This document shows, one piece after another, positions 1-7,386 of a stretch of 9,254 bases of DNA (its first letter is position 1; every line of letters starts with the position of its first letter). Source of the stretch: an uncultured Burkholderiales bacterium (GTDB lineage Bacteria > Pseudomonadota > Gammaproteobacteria > Burkholderiales > Burkholderiaceae_D); assembly GCA_903904635.1 (NCBI GenBank), contig CAIVDH010000254.1, forward strand, positions 1 to 9,254, read 5' to 3'. The notes beneath the pieces are model-generated. The model made no database searches, was not told where the DNA came from, and worked only from the letters and a program-made list of their open reading frames with translations. The position numbers and the translations under genes are program-made.

Positions 1-24
1 CTCAATCTGTTACCAAACACTACC

Positions 25-110
25 TGGTGGAGAGGGCTGGATTCGAACCAGCGTACTCGCAAGAGGGCAGATTTACAGTCTGCTGCCATTAACCACTCGA
101 CCACCCCTCC
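25..110 (-). tRNA. tRNA-Tyr (anticodon GUA), CCA end encoded
   Basis: Read on the minus strand this folds into a complete class II tRNA. The 7-bp acceptor stem is GGAGGGG/CCTCTCC (one G-U), followed by discriminator A and an encoded CCA. The anticodon stem GCAGA/TCTGC closes the loop CTGTAAA, with GTA at plus-strand 74-76. A long variable arm with a CTC/GAG stem is present, and the T arm is GCTGG-TTCGAAT-CCAGC. The 86-nt length and long variable arm are the normal bacterial tRNA-Tyr form. In many Betaproteobacteria tRNA-Tyr is followed by tRNA-Gly and a tuf gene; only 24 bases remain here, so that cannot be tested. No terminator is visible before the window edge. Confidence 0.97.
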
Positions 111-124
111 GCAGGGAACCCCAA

Positions 125-153
125 ACTATAGTGGTGACGATTATTTTTGTCAA
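125..153 (-). promoter_or_regulatory. Near-consensus sigma-70-type promoter for tRNA-Tyr
   Basis: On the minus strand TTGACA (plus 148-153) and TATAGT (plus 125-130) are separated by exactly 17 bases. That is a perfect -35 box and a 5/6 -10 box. Transcription would start near 117-119, about 8 bases before the mature tRNA 5' end. The stretch between the -10 box and the tRNA contains GGGG and CCC, a GC-rich discriminator of the kind that makes stable-RNA promoters sensitive to ppGpp; that regulation is inferred from known stable-RNA promoters. Confidence 0.9.
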
Positions 154-244
154 CCGAAATAATGCATGGCATACCCAATTGCAGCACACGGTAGTCAAGT
201 CGCAGGAAACCAACCAAATCGGGAGCCGGGAAGATTTGTAAAAA
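154..244. other. Short intergenic gap without a recognised element
   Basis: These 91 bases lie between the tRNA promoter and the stop codon of the second DUF2905 gene. Reading on the minus strand, a T-rich run follows the stop codon, but I find no stem strong enough to make it an intrinsic terminator. Some read-through from the upstream genes towards tRNA-Tyr is therefore possible. Confidence 0.5.
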
Positions 245-448
245 TCAAAACAAACGAACTAGTTTGGCAATTAAAAACGCCATAACTGACCAAGCCAAAG
301 TCGAACCAAAAGGCAGGCAGAAAATTATTCCCTTAAGCTTAAACCGCACATCCAATGGCAGCCGACCCACCCAAAGTCGGCTAAGTACCGGCAAAAGTGG
401 ATAAAAAATAGCCAACCCCAGAAAAATGACAGCAACCCATCGAATCAT
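245..448 (-). CDS. DUF2905-type small membrane protein, second tandem copy
   Basis: This is a 67-residue protein with two predicted hydrophobic segments (about residues 4-22 and 48-66) around a short basic, polar middle. The middle carries GRLPLD (28-33), a variant of the GRLPGD signature of DUF2905 proteins, followed by RF and LPF. About 30 of 64 aligned residues match the neighbouring copy, so the pair probably arose by duplication. It starts 8 bases after the stop codon of that copy. I see no Shine-Dalgarno in the gap, so translation may be coupled. The family has no established function; an inner-membrane location is inferred. The Gly-to-Leu change in the signature suggests this copy is the more diverged one. 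Confidence 0.85.
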   Translation of the reverse strand: MIRWVAVIFLGLAIFYPLLPVLSRLWVGRLPLDVRFKLKGIIFCLPFGSTLAWSVMAFLIAKLVRLF

Positions 449-456
449 AATAAGAC

Positions 457-651
457 TTAAATAAATCGGCCAATTAAGAAAATTACCGTTGAAAGCAGAA
501 TCGTGGAGGCAAATGGCAGCGAAATTTTTTTACCCAAAATACTAAACCGCAGATCGCCAGGTAAGCGCCCTACCCCGAACTTTTCCAACCAAGGCAATAT
601 TGATGAAAATATCAATAACGCAATAAAAATTACCAGCAACCAGCGAAACAT
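457..651 (-). CDS. DUF2905-type small membrane protein, first tandem copy
   Basis: This 64-residue protein has a hydrophobic N-terminal helix (about 4-22), a polar centre with the full GRLPGD signature (28-33) and RF, then LPF-ST and a second hydrophobic helix (about 49-63). This matches the length and layout of DUF2905 family members. I chose the ATG at 651, not an in-frame ATG at 747. The protein then begins directly with the family's usual M-x-RW, and AAGGTAAGG lies just upstream as a ribosome-binding site. The longer reading would add 32 residues that overlap the 3' end of the methyltransferase gene. It lies 37 bases downstream of that gene in the same direction, so co-transcription is likely. 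Function is unknown. Confidence 0.88.
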   Translation of the reverse strand: MFRWLLVIFIALLIFSSILPWLEKFGVGRLPGDLRFSILGKKISLPFASTILLSTVIFLIGRFI

Positions 652-688
652 GACCTTACCTTTTCCAATTCTGATAGTTGAAGATACA

Positions 689-1828
689 TCACAACCTGTA
701 GCTTCTATCTTGCATAGCAAAAGGCTGGGGTAATGTAAGCCCCGCACCCAGAATCAACACCTTAAACAACTCACCCATTTCTGCCGGCGAAGTTAGTTTT
801 TGCACCGCATTTGTCAACGGGAACCATCGTGCGACGTCGTCCGGTGATATTTTTTGCATTAACTCCGGCAACCCGGCACTCAATAAAAACGCCGCCTGAT
901 TCATATAACCCATGACTGACAGACCGCTATCGATTGCCGCTCGGGCAATCGCAGTGAAGTCCACGTGCGCAGTAATATCTTGCAAGCCCACATAAAAAAA
1001 GGGATCAGGATGAGCATGATGCCTGTAATGACACATTAACGTACCCTGATTTCGTTGCGCCAAATAGTATTCGCGCGCCGGAAATCCATAGTCCAACAAT
1101 AAGGCAGCTCCACCATCGCCCGCTTTGAACATATCACCCAAGGTTCTGATAAAAGCGTCTTGCACAGGATGCACTTCCGTTACATAACCATCAGGCAGTA
1201 AGTCAGGATCGGGAATCTGTAACGTAATCAGGGGATCGCAGATGCGATCAGAAAAAATAAACGTATCATCTTGCCAACTCACACCTCGCTCGCGCCAATT
1301 CCCAGCTGTTTTTACGACTAACTGGACAGGCATCGCATCAAGTACCTCATTACACAGCACCAAGCCGGAAAAAGCCAAAGGCGGCGTATCCAGCCAGCGC
1401 ACTGCAGAATGATTTGCCAATAAACTCTGCTGACGGCCGCGCAATTGGGATGACAACTCAACAATGGCGTAGTCCACTGCAGGCTGCCCAAACTCATCCA
1501 GAGCAGCAATGACATCCCGAGCAAGCTTGCCGCTACCGGCACCAAATTCCAAAATCCGGATCGGCGTATCGCCAGCCAAATCTGCAGCAAACTTTGCAAG
1601 TGTTGTACCAAACAGCGGCGTAATCTCGGGCGCGGTTGTAAAATCACCCTCTTTACCAAGCTTGACTGAACCGCCAGCGTAGTAGCCGAGCCCATCAGCG
1701 TAAAGTGCTAGCTCCATGAAACGGGCAAAAGAGATCCAACCATCATGGGCATGAATCTCTTTTACGATCAGGGAAACCAGCGCGCGGGAGGCGGCCAGCG
1801 CATCATCTGTAGGCTCGGGCAATTGCAT
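689..1828 (-). CDS. MidA/NDUFAF7-like class I SAM-dependent methyltransferase
   Basis: This 379-residue protein has the layout of the COG1565/DUF185 family, which includes mitochondrial NDUFAF7 (arginine methylation of a complex I subunit) and Dictyostelium MidA. Visible landmarks are F37-MELALY near the N-terminus, GYY at 48-50, and GDFTTAPEITPLFG at 61-74, a family hallmark. SAM-binding motif I is LEFGAGSG at 93-100, with E124 a likely ribose-contact residue. NEVLDAMPV follows at 160-168, LDYGFP at 245-250, and GLQDITAHVDF at 281-291. The length is normal and no key motif is missing. The substrate of bacterial members is not established; a protein substrate is a guess by analogy. It is divergent from the SDR gene across 47 bp and is followed by the DUF2905 pair. 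Confidence 0.92.
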   Translation of the reverse strand: MQLPEPTDDALAASRALVSLIVKEIHAHDGWISFARFMELALYADGLGYYAGGSVKLGKEGDFTTAPEITPLFGTTLAKFAADLAGDTPIRILEFGAGSGKLARDVIAALDEFGQPAVDYAIVELSSQLRGRQQSLLANHSAVRWLDTPPLAFSGLVLCNEVLDAMPVQLVVKTAGNWRERGVSWQDDTFIFSDRICDPLITLQIPDPDLLPDGYVTEVHPVQDAFIRTLGDMFKAGDGGAALLLDYGFPAREYYLAQRNQGTLMCHYRHHAHPDPFFYVGLQDITAHVDFTAIARAAIDSGLSVMGYMNQAAFLLSAGLPELMQKISPDDVARWFPLTNAVQKLTSPAEMGELFKVLILGAGLTLPQPFAMQDRSYRL

Positions 1829-1875
1829 GAGCCATATTGTAGTGAAGACTATTCATCGCGGGCCAACAAATTCAC
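1829..1875. promoter_or_regulatory. 47-bp divergent intergenic region
   Basis: The region must drive two divergent genes. On the minus strand a TACAAT -10-like box (plus 1836-1841) sits 7 bases before the methyltransferase ATG, which would give a leaderless or nearly leaderless message. The matching -35 position (GGCCCG) is poor. On the plus strand TATTCA near 1850 is a weak -10 candidate for the SDR operon. Neither gene has a clear Shine-Dalgarno here. These promoter calls are tentative. Confidence 0.3.
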
Positions 1876-2658
1876 ATGACCCAGTCAACAATAAATACTG
1901 CTCTAGTTAAAACGGCATTAGTCACCGGTGCAGCCAAGCGGCTCGGGCGGCATATTGCGCTTGAACTCGCGCGATCCGGCTGGGACATTATTGTCCATTA
2001 CGGCCACTCAGAAGCAGAGGCGCGCGAAACCGTCCTGGCTATTGAGGCAATCGGTCGGCGCGCAGTCGCCTTGCAATGCGACCTCGCTGATGAAACTGCA
2101 GTCCGCGCGCTCCTACCAGCAGCAACCCTAGCCATGGGTCAGATTTCCTGCGTCGTCAATAGCGCCTCTTTATTTGACTATGATGATGCCCACAGTTTTT
2201 CCATGAACAAGCTTGATGCGCATATGCATGCCAATCTGGCGGCGCCTATCCTGCTGGCACAAGCACTGTATGCTGCCACTCCAGCGGATCAACAAGCTGT
2301 CATTATCAATTTGCTTGATCAAAAATTGTTTAACTTAAATCCGGATTTTCTCTCCTACACCATCTCAAAAGCAGCATTACAAACAGCGACCGTGATGCTG
2401 GCACAATCTCTTGCGCCAAAACTGAGAGTGGTTGGACTCGCTCCCGGGATCACCATGGTATCTGGCGACCAAACACCGGAAGGCTTCGCGCAAGCGCATA
2501 CAAAAACACCACTAGGCAAAAGCAGTACCCCTGACGATATCGCCCAGGCTGTTTGCTATCTCGCCCAAGCACGCGCCATCACCGGCACCACACTGGTCGT
2601 TGATGGCGGCCAGCACCTTATCTCCATGCAGCGTGACGTCATGTTCACGATGCACTAA
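1876..2658 (+). CDS. Pteridine-reductase-like short-chain dehydrogenase (FolM/PTR1-type)
   Basis: This is a 260-residue Rossmann-fold SDR. The cofactor loop reads TGAAKRLG (17-24), with Arg where classical SDRs have Gly; this TGxxxRxG form marks pteridine reductases (PTR1) and FolM and favours NADPH. Other landmarks are C68-D69-L70, VNSAS (94-98, the NNAG position), D148 in NLLDQK, and the YTISK catalytic motif (Y161, K165). The D148-Y161-K165 spacing equals the Asp-Tyr-Lys catalytic set of Leishmania PTR1. P190-G191 and VVDGG near the C-terminus are also typical. The likely reaction is NADPH reduction of a dihydropterin to a tetrahydropterin in the cytoplasm. The neighbouring folB, 33 bases downstream, supports pterin chemistry. 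Whether the substrate is dihydromonapterin, dihydrofolate or another pterin cannot be read from the sequence. Confidence 0.9.
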   Translation: MTQSTINTALVKTALVTGAAKRLGRHIALELARSGWDIIVHYGHSEAEARETVLAIEAIGRRAVALQCDLADETAVRALLPAATLAMGQISCVVNSASLFDYDDAHSFSMNKLDAHMHANLAAPILLAQALYAATPADQQAVIINLLDQKLFNLNPDFLSYTISKAALQTATVMLAQSLAPKLRVVGLAPGITMVSGDQTPEGFAQAHTKTPLGKSSTPDDIAQAVCYLAQARAITGTTLVVDGGQHLISMQRDVMFTMH

Positions 2659-2691
2659 TTTTATTTACTTAATTTAAAAAATCTGACTCCT

Positions 2692-3087
2692 ATGGTTCCA
2701 TTTCTATCCTACCCCGCCCTCGCACAATGCCGCCGCCTGTTCTTGCGTAATTACGCGGTGATGATCAACATTGGCGTACATGAATTTGAAAAAAAAGGAG
2801 AGCAGCGCGTAGTCTTCAACGTTGATCTATTCATACCAGTTGCAGAATCAACACCGCAACATGACCAACTCGAAGAAGTAGTCGACTACGACTTCATCCG
2901 CGAAACGATTGCACAGCGTATGGCGAAGGGCCACATTCATCTGCAGGAAACACTGTGTGACGATATCGCTACCGCAATGCTGATGCATCCAAAAGTGCAT
3001 GCAGTGCGGGTATCAACAGAAAAGCCTGATGTCTATCCTGACTGCGATGCAGTTGGCGTAGAAGTCTTCCGCATCAAGGAAAGCTAA
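2692..3087 (+). CDS. folB: Dihydroneopterin aldolase FolB
   Basis: This 131-residue protein converts 7,8-dihydroneopterin to 6-hydroxymethyl-7,8-dihydropterin plus glycolaldehyde in folate synthesis, normally as a cytoplasmic homo-octamer. Visible landmarks are IGVHEFEKKGEQ (27-38), the FolB/FolX N-terminal signature, VVDYDFI with Y66, the LQETLCDDIA helix with the pterin-binding Glu86, and STEKP with K111 as the expected catalytic lysine. Compared with E. coli FolB the N-terminus is about a dozen residues longer (CRRLFLRNY region), as I recall for betaproteobacterial FolB. The Shine-Dalgarno before the ATG is weak, so expression may depend on coupling to the SDR upstream. The stop codon directly abuts the ttcA start. 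An epimerase (FolX) role is less likely. Confidence 0.95.
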   Translation: MVPFLSYPALAQCRRLFLRNYAVMINIGVHEFEKKGEQRVVFNVDLFIPVAESTPQHDQLEEVVDYDFIRETIAQRMAKGHIHLQETLCDDIATAMLMHPKVHAVRVSTEKPDVYPDCDAVGVEVFRIKES

Positions 3088-4032
3088 ATGAATCAGCTGC
3101 TAGAAACCGCTACAGACAGCGCGCCAGGCATGACCGCCAAACAGGCAGAAAAATCTGCCTATGAAAATAACAAACTACACAAACGTCTCTGCCGTCTCGT
3201 CGGACAGGCCATTGGTGATTTCAACATGATAGAAGAAGGCGACCGCGTAATGGTCTGCTTGTCTGGCGGCAAAGATAGCTACGCCCTACTGGATATTTTG
3301 CTCACCTTGCGTCAACGCGCGCCTATAAATTTCGACATCATTGCAGTCAACCTCGACCAGAAACAGCCAAATTTTCCAGCCCATGTATTGCCTGACTATC
3401 TCACAAAACTTGGCGTAGCTTTTCATATAGAAAATCAAGATACCTACAGCATCGTCAAGCGCATCATCCCCGAAGGCAAAACCACATGCTCGCTGTGTTC
3501 ACGACTAAGACGCGGTATTTTATATCGCGTTGCAGATGAACTAGGTGCCACTAAAATTGCACTCGGCCATCACCGCGACGACATCATGGAAACGTTTTTC
3601 TTAAATATGTTTTTTGGCAGCAAACTCAAAAGCATGCCACCCAAATTGCAATCTGATGATGGCAAACATATCGTCATTCGCCCCTTGGCCTTTGTACAAG
3701 AAGCTGATACAGAACGCTATGCCGCGCTCAAAGAATTTCCTATAATCCCCTGCGACCTGTGCGGCAGCCAGGAAAATCTGCAGCGTAAACAAATCAAGGC
3801 CATGTTGCGCGATTGGGAGAAAAAATTCCCTGGCCGGGTAGACAATATTTTCTCTTCGCTATCCACCGTCGTGCCTACCCATTTAATGGATCGCACACTT
3901 TTTGACTTCAGAAGTCTTAAGCCAAATGGCGCGCCGCTGGCCGAAGGTGATATCGCATTTGATGAAGAACCCTGTGCCAACAATACCGCTGGCAACAACA
4001 GCACAGAGCAAATCATCACATTACAAAATTAA
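3088..4032 (+). CDS. ttcA: tRNA 2-thiocytidine biosynthesis protein TtcA
   Basis: This 314-residue ATP-dependent enzyme thiolates cytidine 32 in a subset of tRNAs, using an iron-sulfur cluster and sulfur delivered by a cysteine desulfurase. The PP-loop SGGKDS (59-64) activates the base by adenylation. C134 and C137 (CSLC) and C222 (CDLC, with C225) are the cysteines expected to hold the [4Fe-4S] cluster. GHHRDD (160-165) and THLMD (274-278) are further TtcA signatures. The length is usual; the final 25 residues are a polar Asn/Thr-rich tail. ATG follows the folB stop with no gap, and AAGGA at 3076-3080 inside folB gives a good ribosome-binding site 7 bases upstream, so the two genes are translated from one message. 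Confidence 0.97.
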   Translation: MNQLLETATDSAPGMTAKQAEKSAYENNKLHKRLCRLVGQAIGDFNMIEEGDRVMVCLSGGKDSYALLDILLTLRQRAPINFDIIAVNLDQKQPNFPAHVLPDYLTKLGVAFHIENQDTYSIVKRIIPEGKTTCSLCSRLRRGILYRVADELGATKIALGHHRDDIMETFFLNMFFGSKLKSMPPKLQSDDGKHIVIRPLAFVQEADTERYAALKEFPIIPCDLCGSQENLQRKQIKAMLRDWEKKFPGRVDNIFSSLSTVVPTHLMDRTLFDFRSLKPNGAPLAEGDIAFDEEPCANNTAGNNSTEQIITLQN

Positions 4033-4140
4033 TGCAATATCTTCCGTTGATTGCGCCCAAACAGACGTGATTCAACAAACAAGCTCACTGGAAGCATGCC
4101 ACCCGCATGCTAAAATTTTGCACCAATCCAATAACTGCCT
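4033..4140 (+). promoter_or_regulatory. ttcA-glmU gap: likely extended -10 promoter overlapped by an inverted repeat
   Basis: TGCTAAAAT (4108-4116) is an extended -10 element (TG-N-TAAAAT) whose start site would fall near 4122-4124, leaving a leader of under 20 bases. The -35 position (CTGGAA, 4088-4093) matches poorly, as is common with extended -10 promoters. A perfect 7-bp inverted repeat, AGCATGC-CACCC-GCATGCT (4093-4111), overlaps the spacer and the first -10 base and is followed by AAAATTTT. It could act as a weak ttcA terminator, as an operator, or neither. No Shine-Dalgarno precedes the glmU ATG. Confidence 0.6.
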
Positions 4141-5499
4141 ATGAACGTTGTCATACTCGCCGCCGGCATGGGAAAGCGCATGCAATCAGACCTACCCAAG
4201 GTCTTGCACCCGCTGGCTGGCAAACCGCTGCTATCCCATGTGATTGACACAGCCAGAAGCTTATCGCCTCAGCATTGCTGCGTGGTCTATGGTCACGGCG
4301 GAGACGCAGTGCCGACCAAGCTTGCGGCAGAAGATTTAAGCTTCGTGCTGCAAGAACCGCAACTCGGCACCGGCCATGCCGTCATGCAGGCCATGCCCAT
4401 GCTGCAAAATAATCAGCCCACGCTCGTGCTGTATGGCGATGTACCACTGACAACCCTGGCGACCCTGCAAAAACTCACACAAGCAGCAGGCAAAGACAAA
4501 CTCGCAGTATTAACAGTCGAACTTGATGACCCGACCGGCTATGGACGCATCGTGCGTGAAAATTCCCGTATCGTGCGCATCGTCGAACAAAAAGATGCGA
4601 ACGACAGCGAGCGTCGCATACGCGAAGTTAACACCGGTATTCTGATCGCGCCCACCACACATTTAAAGCGCTGGCTGGCAAATCTCTCCAACGACAACGC
4701 GCAAGGTGAGTACTACCTGACTGACATCATCGCGCGTGCGGTAGAAGATGGCATACCCGTTGAATCAGCACAGCCTGCCTTTGCGTGGGAAACATTAGGC
4801 GTCAACAGTAAAGTACAACTAGCCGAACTCGAGCGCATACATCAGCACAACATCGCTCGGCAATTGCTGGAGCAAGGCGTCACGCTATTGGACCCTGCGC
4901 GCGTTGATGTACGCGGTGCATTGCATTGCGGGCGCGATGTAGAAATTGATGTTGGCTGCATCTTTGAAGGCACAGTCGAACTGGCAGACGGCGTGAAAAT
5001 CGGCGCCCACTGCGTAATCAAAAATGCACGCATCGCCAAAGGCGCTGTGATCAAACCCTTCTGTCATATCGAAGAAGCCAGCGTAGGCGCGCAGGCCCAG
5101 ATCGGCCCTTATGCAAGACTGCGCCCAGGAACCACACTGGCTGAAGATGTCCACATCGGCAATTTCGTCGAAGTCAAAAACAGCCAGCTCGGTGCACACA
5201 GTAAAGCCAATCATCTCGCTTATGTGGGTGACGCCACAGTCGGTATGCGTGTAAACATAGGTGCCGGCACCATCACCTGCAACTATGATGGCGCCAACAA
5301 ACATCGCACCATCATTGAAGACGATGTCTTTATCGGCAGTGATACACAGCTAGTCGCACCCGTCACAGTAGGCAAAGGCGCCACACTGGGCGCAGGCACC
5401 ACACTGACCAAAGATGCGCCGCCAGACAGCCTGACTGTATCGCGCGCAAAACAAATCAGCATCACTGGCTGGCAACGGCCAGTCAAACAGAAAAAATAG
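4141..5499 (+). CDS. glmU: Bifunctional GlmU: GlcNAc-1-P uridyltransferase / GlcN-1-P acetyltransferase
   Basis: This 452-residue cytoplasmic enzyme acetylates glucosamine-1-phosphate with acetyl-CoA and then couples the product to UTP, giving UDP-GlcNAc for peptidoglycan and LPS. The N-terminal pyrophosphorylase domain (about 1-230) shows LAAGMGKRM (6-14), K20, QLGTGHA (74-80), YGDVP (98-102), EVNTG (152-156) and YYLTD (171-175). The C-terminal half (about 250-440) is a left-handed beta-helix of hexapeptide repeats. Within it lie NFVEVKNS (341-348), KANHLAY with H358 in the place of the catalytic histidine, and NYDG (381-384). Length and both active sites are intact. It sits 8 bases ahead of glmS, as in the classic glmUS operon, and probably has its own promoter in the upstream gap. 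Confidence 0.98.
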   Translation: MNVVILAAGMGKRMQSDLPKVLHPLAGKPLLSHVIDTARSLSPQHCCVVYGHGGDAVPTKLAAEDLSFVLQEPQLGTGHAVMQAMPMLQNNQPTLVLYGDVPLTTLATLQKLTQAAGKDKLAVLTVELDDPTGYGRIVRENSRIVRIVEQKDANDSERRIREVNTGILIAPTTHLKRWLANLSNDNAQGEYYLTDIIARAVEDGIPVESAQPAFAWETLGVNSKVQLAELERIHQHNIARQLLEQGVTLLDPARVDVRGALHCGRDVEIDVGCIFEGTVELADGVKIGAHCVIKNARIAKGAVIKPFCHIEEASVGAQAQIGPYARLRPGTTLAEDVHIGNFVEVKNSQLGAHSKANHLAYVGDATVGMRVNIGAGTITCNYDGANKHRTIIEDDVFIGSDTQLVAPVTVGKGATLGAGTTLTKDAPPDSLTVSRAKQISITGWQRPVKQKK

Positions 5500-5507
5500 G
5501 ATCTCTC

Positions 5508-7334
5508 ATGTGCGGCATCGTCGGCGCTGTAGCCCAACGTAACATCATCCCCATACTACTTGAAGGTCTCAAGCGTCTTGAGTATCGCGGCTATGATTCA
5601 TGCGGCATCGCCGTTCATCAGCAAGGCTTAAAACGATCGCGCAGCGTGGCACGCGTGGCCGAACTGGAAACCCAGATTGCCGATACCGGGCTGACTGGTC
5701 ACACCGGCATAGCTCACACCCGCTGGGCCACACATGGCGCGCCAGCCACCAACAATGCCCATCCCCATTTTTCAGCCAAAGATGGTGAAAACCGCATTGC
5801 ACTTGTTCACAACGGCATCATAGAAAATTACGAAGAAATCCGTGCCGAGCTTATCAAGCTGGGTTATCAGTTTGAATCCCAAACCGATACCGAAGCAGTG
5901 GCGCATTTAATCAATCATCTGTATGACGGCGATCTGCTTGCCACAGTGCAGCGCGCTGTCAAGCGTCTGCATGGCGCATTTGCTGTAGCCGTTTTTTGCA
6001 AAGACGAACCCACCCGCGTCATAGGCGCGCGACGTGGTTGCCCTTTGATTGTTGGTCTGGGCGAGGGCGAAAATTTCTTAGCGTCTGATGCGATGGCACT
6101 ATCCGGCACCAGCGACCAAATTATTTATCTTGAAGAAGGCGATGTTGCCGACGTACGCTTAGATGCCGTGCATATCACCGACAAAAACGATAAGCCCGTC
6201 ACCCGCCAGGTACAAACCGTCCATGCTTATTCCGGCGCTATAGATCTGGGCCCGTATCGGCATTACATGCAAAAAGAAATTTTCGAGCAACCGCGCGCCA
6301 TCAGCGATACCTTAGAAGGCGTATTAGGCTTCACGCCTGAGCTATTCGGCAAAAATGCGGCGGAAGTCTTTAATCAGATTAATGCCATACAAATCCTCGC
6401 TTGCGGCACCAGCTACTACTCAGGCATGACAGCCAAATATTGGCTGGAAGCGATTGCAGGCTTACCGACCAATGTCGAGATCGCCAGCGAATACCGCTAC
6501 CGTCAGCCTGCAGTCAATCTGAATGCTTTAGTTGTCGTAATTTCGCAATCAGGTGAAACAGCCGACACCATGGCGGCTCTTAACTATGCCAAAGAACTCG
6601 GCCACAAACATACGCTCGCCATCTGCAATGTCGCCACATCAGCTATGGTGCGCGAAACCGAACTGTCTTATCTGACACGGGCTGGCGTAGAAATCGGCGT
6701 GGCCTCCACCAAGGCCTTTACCACGCAGTTAGCCGCACTGTACCTGCTCACACTCACACTAGCGAAATTGCGCGGCCGCCTCAGCGCCGAACAAGAAGCC
6801 GCGCACTTAAAACAATTGCGTCATCTGCCAGTAGCATTATCAAGCGTGCTCGCGCTAGAACCGCAAATCATCGCCTGGGCCGATGCGTTTGCCCGCAAAG
6901 AAAATGCGCTCTTCCTGGGTCGCGGTCTGCATTATCCAATTGCACTCGAAGGCGCATTGAAACTAAAAGAAATTTCTTACATACACGCCGAAGCCTATCC
7001 GGCTGGCGAATTGAAACATGGCCCACTGGCGCTCGTCACAGAAGAAATGCCTGTTGTAACGGTCGCACCCAATGACGCACTGATAGAAAAACTCAAATCC
7101 AATATGCAGGAAGTACGCGCACGTGGAGGCCAGCTTTATGTATTTGCCGATGCAGATTCACGCATCACATCTGACGAAGGCCTGCATGTAATCAGACTGC
7201 CTGAACATTACGGACTGCTCTCACCCATCTTGCATGTCGTGCCACTGCAGCTGCTCGCCTATCACACCGCCTTAGCACGCGGCACCGATGTCGACAAGCC
7301 GCGCAACCTGGCGAAATCAGTCACGGTAGAGTAA
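5508..7334 (+). CDS. glmS: Glutamine--fructose-6-phosphate aminotransferase (isomerizing) GlmS
   Basis: This 608-residue enzyme makes glucosamine-6-phosphate from fructose-6-phosphate and glutamine, the committed step to UDP-GlcNAc. The N-terminal glutaminase domain (1-240) has nucleophile Cys2 in MCGIVG, TRWATHG (71-77), HNGIIENY (101-108) and D127. Two SIS isomerase domains follow: CGTSYYSG (299-306), SQSGET (346-351) and VAST (398-401) in the first; E488, H504 and the C-terminal K603 in KSVTVE match the E. coli catalytic numbering exactly. AGGA at 5498-5501, overlapping the glmU stop codon, is the ribosome-binding site 6 bases before ATG. The 8-base glmU-glmS gap leaves no room for a glmS ribozyme. 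Any small-RNA control cannot be judged here. Confidence 0.98.
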   Translation: MCGIVGAVAQRNIIPILLEGLKRLEYRGYDSCGIAVHQQGLKRSRSVARVAELETQIADTGLTGHTGIAHTRWATHGAPATNNAHPHFSAKDGENRIALVHNGIIENYEEIRAELIKLGYQFESQTDTEAVAHLINHLYDGDLLATVQRAVKRLHGAFAVAVFCKDEPTRVIGARRGCPLIVGLGEGENFLASDAMALSGTSDQIIYLEEGDVADVRLDAVHITDKNDKPVTRQVQTVHAYSGAIDLGPYRHYMQKEIFEQPRAISDTLEGVLGFTPELFGKNAAEVFNQINAIQILACGTSYYSGMTAKYWLEAIAGLPTNVEIASEYRYRQPAVNLNALVVVISQSGETADTMAALNYAKELGHKHTLAICNVATSAMVRETELSYLTRAGVEIGVASTKAFTTQLAALYLLTLTLAKLRGRLSAEQEAAHLKQLRHLPVALSSVLALEPQIIAWADAFARKENALFLGRGLHYPIALEGALKLKEISYIHAEAYPAGELKHGPLALVTEEMPVVTVAPNDALIEKLKSNMQEVRARGGQLYVFADADSRITSDEGLHVIRLPEHYGLLSPILHVVPLQLLAYHTALARGTDVDKPRNLAKSVTVE

Positions 7335-7347
7335 ATCTCTTTAGACA

Positions 7348-7381
7348 TTGCGCTTGCCAGTTACAAACCCGGCAAGCGCAA
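7348..7381 (+). terminator. 11-bp perfect hairpin after glmS, terminator-like but without a U tract
   Basis: TTGCGCTTGCC (7348-7358) and GGCAAGCGCAA (7371-7381) are exact reverse complements around a 12-base loop. The repeat begins 13 bases after the glmS stop and ends 5 bases before the stop of the convergent orphan gene. The position suggests a shared terminator. However, the plus strand continues with A residues and the minus-strand reading continues with ATGTCT, so neither direction has the U run of an intrinsic terminator. It may work with Rho or as a 3'-end stabilising stem. Confidence 0.5.
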
Positions 7382-7386
7382 AAAAC

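Noticed and set aside
1..24. Possible tRNA-Gly or tuf start downstream of tRNA-Tyr
   Set aside because: Only 24 bases are available and they do not resemble a tRNA acceptor/D-arm start.
503..733. Plus-strand open frame opposite the DUF2905 gene
   Set aside because: Antisense shadow of a recognisable family member, with no ribosome-binding site or motif.
652..747. Longer start for the first DUF2905 protein
   Set aside because: It overlaps the methyltransferase 3' end and adds residues foreign to the family; the ATG at 651 gives the family's normal N-terminus.
4047..4077. GTTGA...TCAAC inverted repeat and FNR-like half site in the ttcA-glmU gap
   Set aside because: Only 5 bp arms at long spacing and only one half of the FNR consensus; expected by chance.
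4885..5304. 139-residue minus-strand open frame inside glmU
   Set aside because: It is antisense to the conserved hexapeptide-repeat half of glmU, has no recognisable motif, and its openness follows from glmU codon use.
5500..5507. glmS ribozyme/riboswitch ahead of glmS
   Set aside because: Only 8 bases separate glmU and glmS, far too few, and the riboswitch is mainly a Gram-positive feature.
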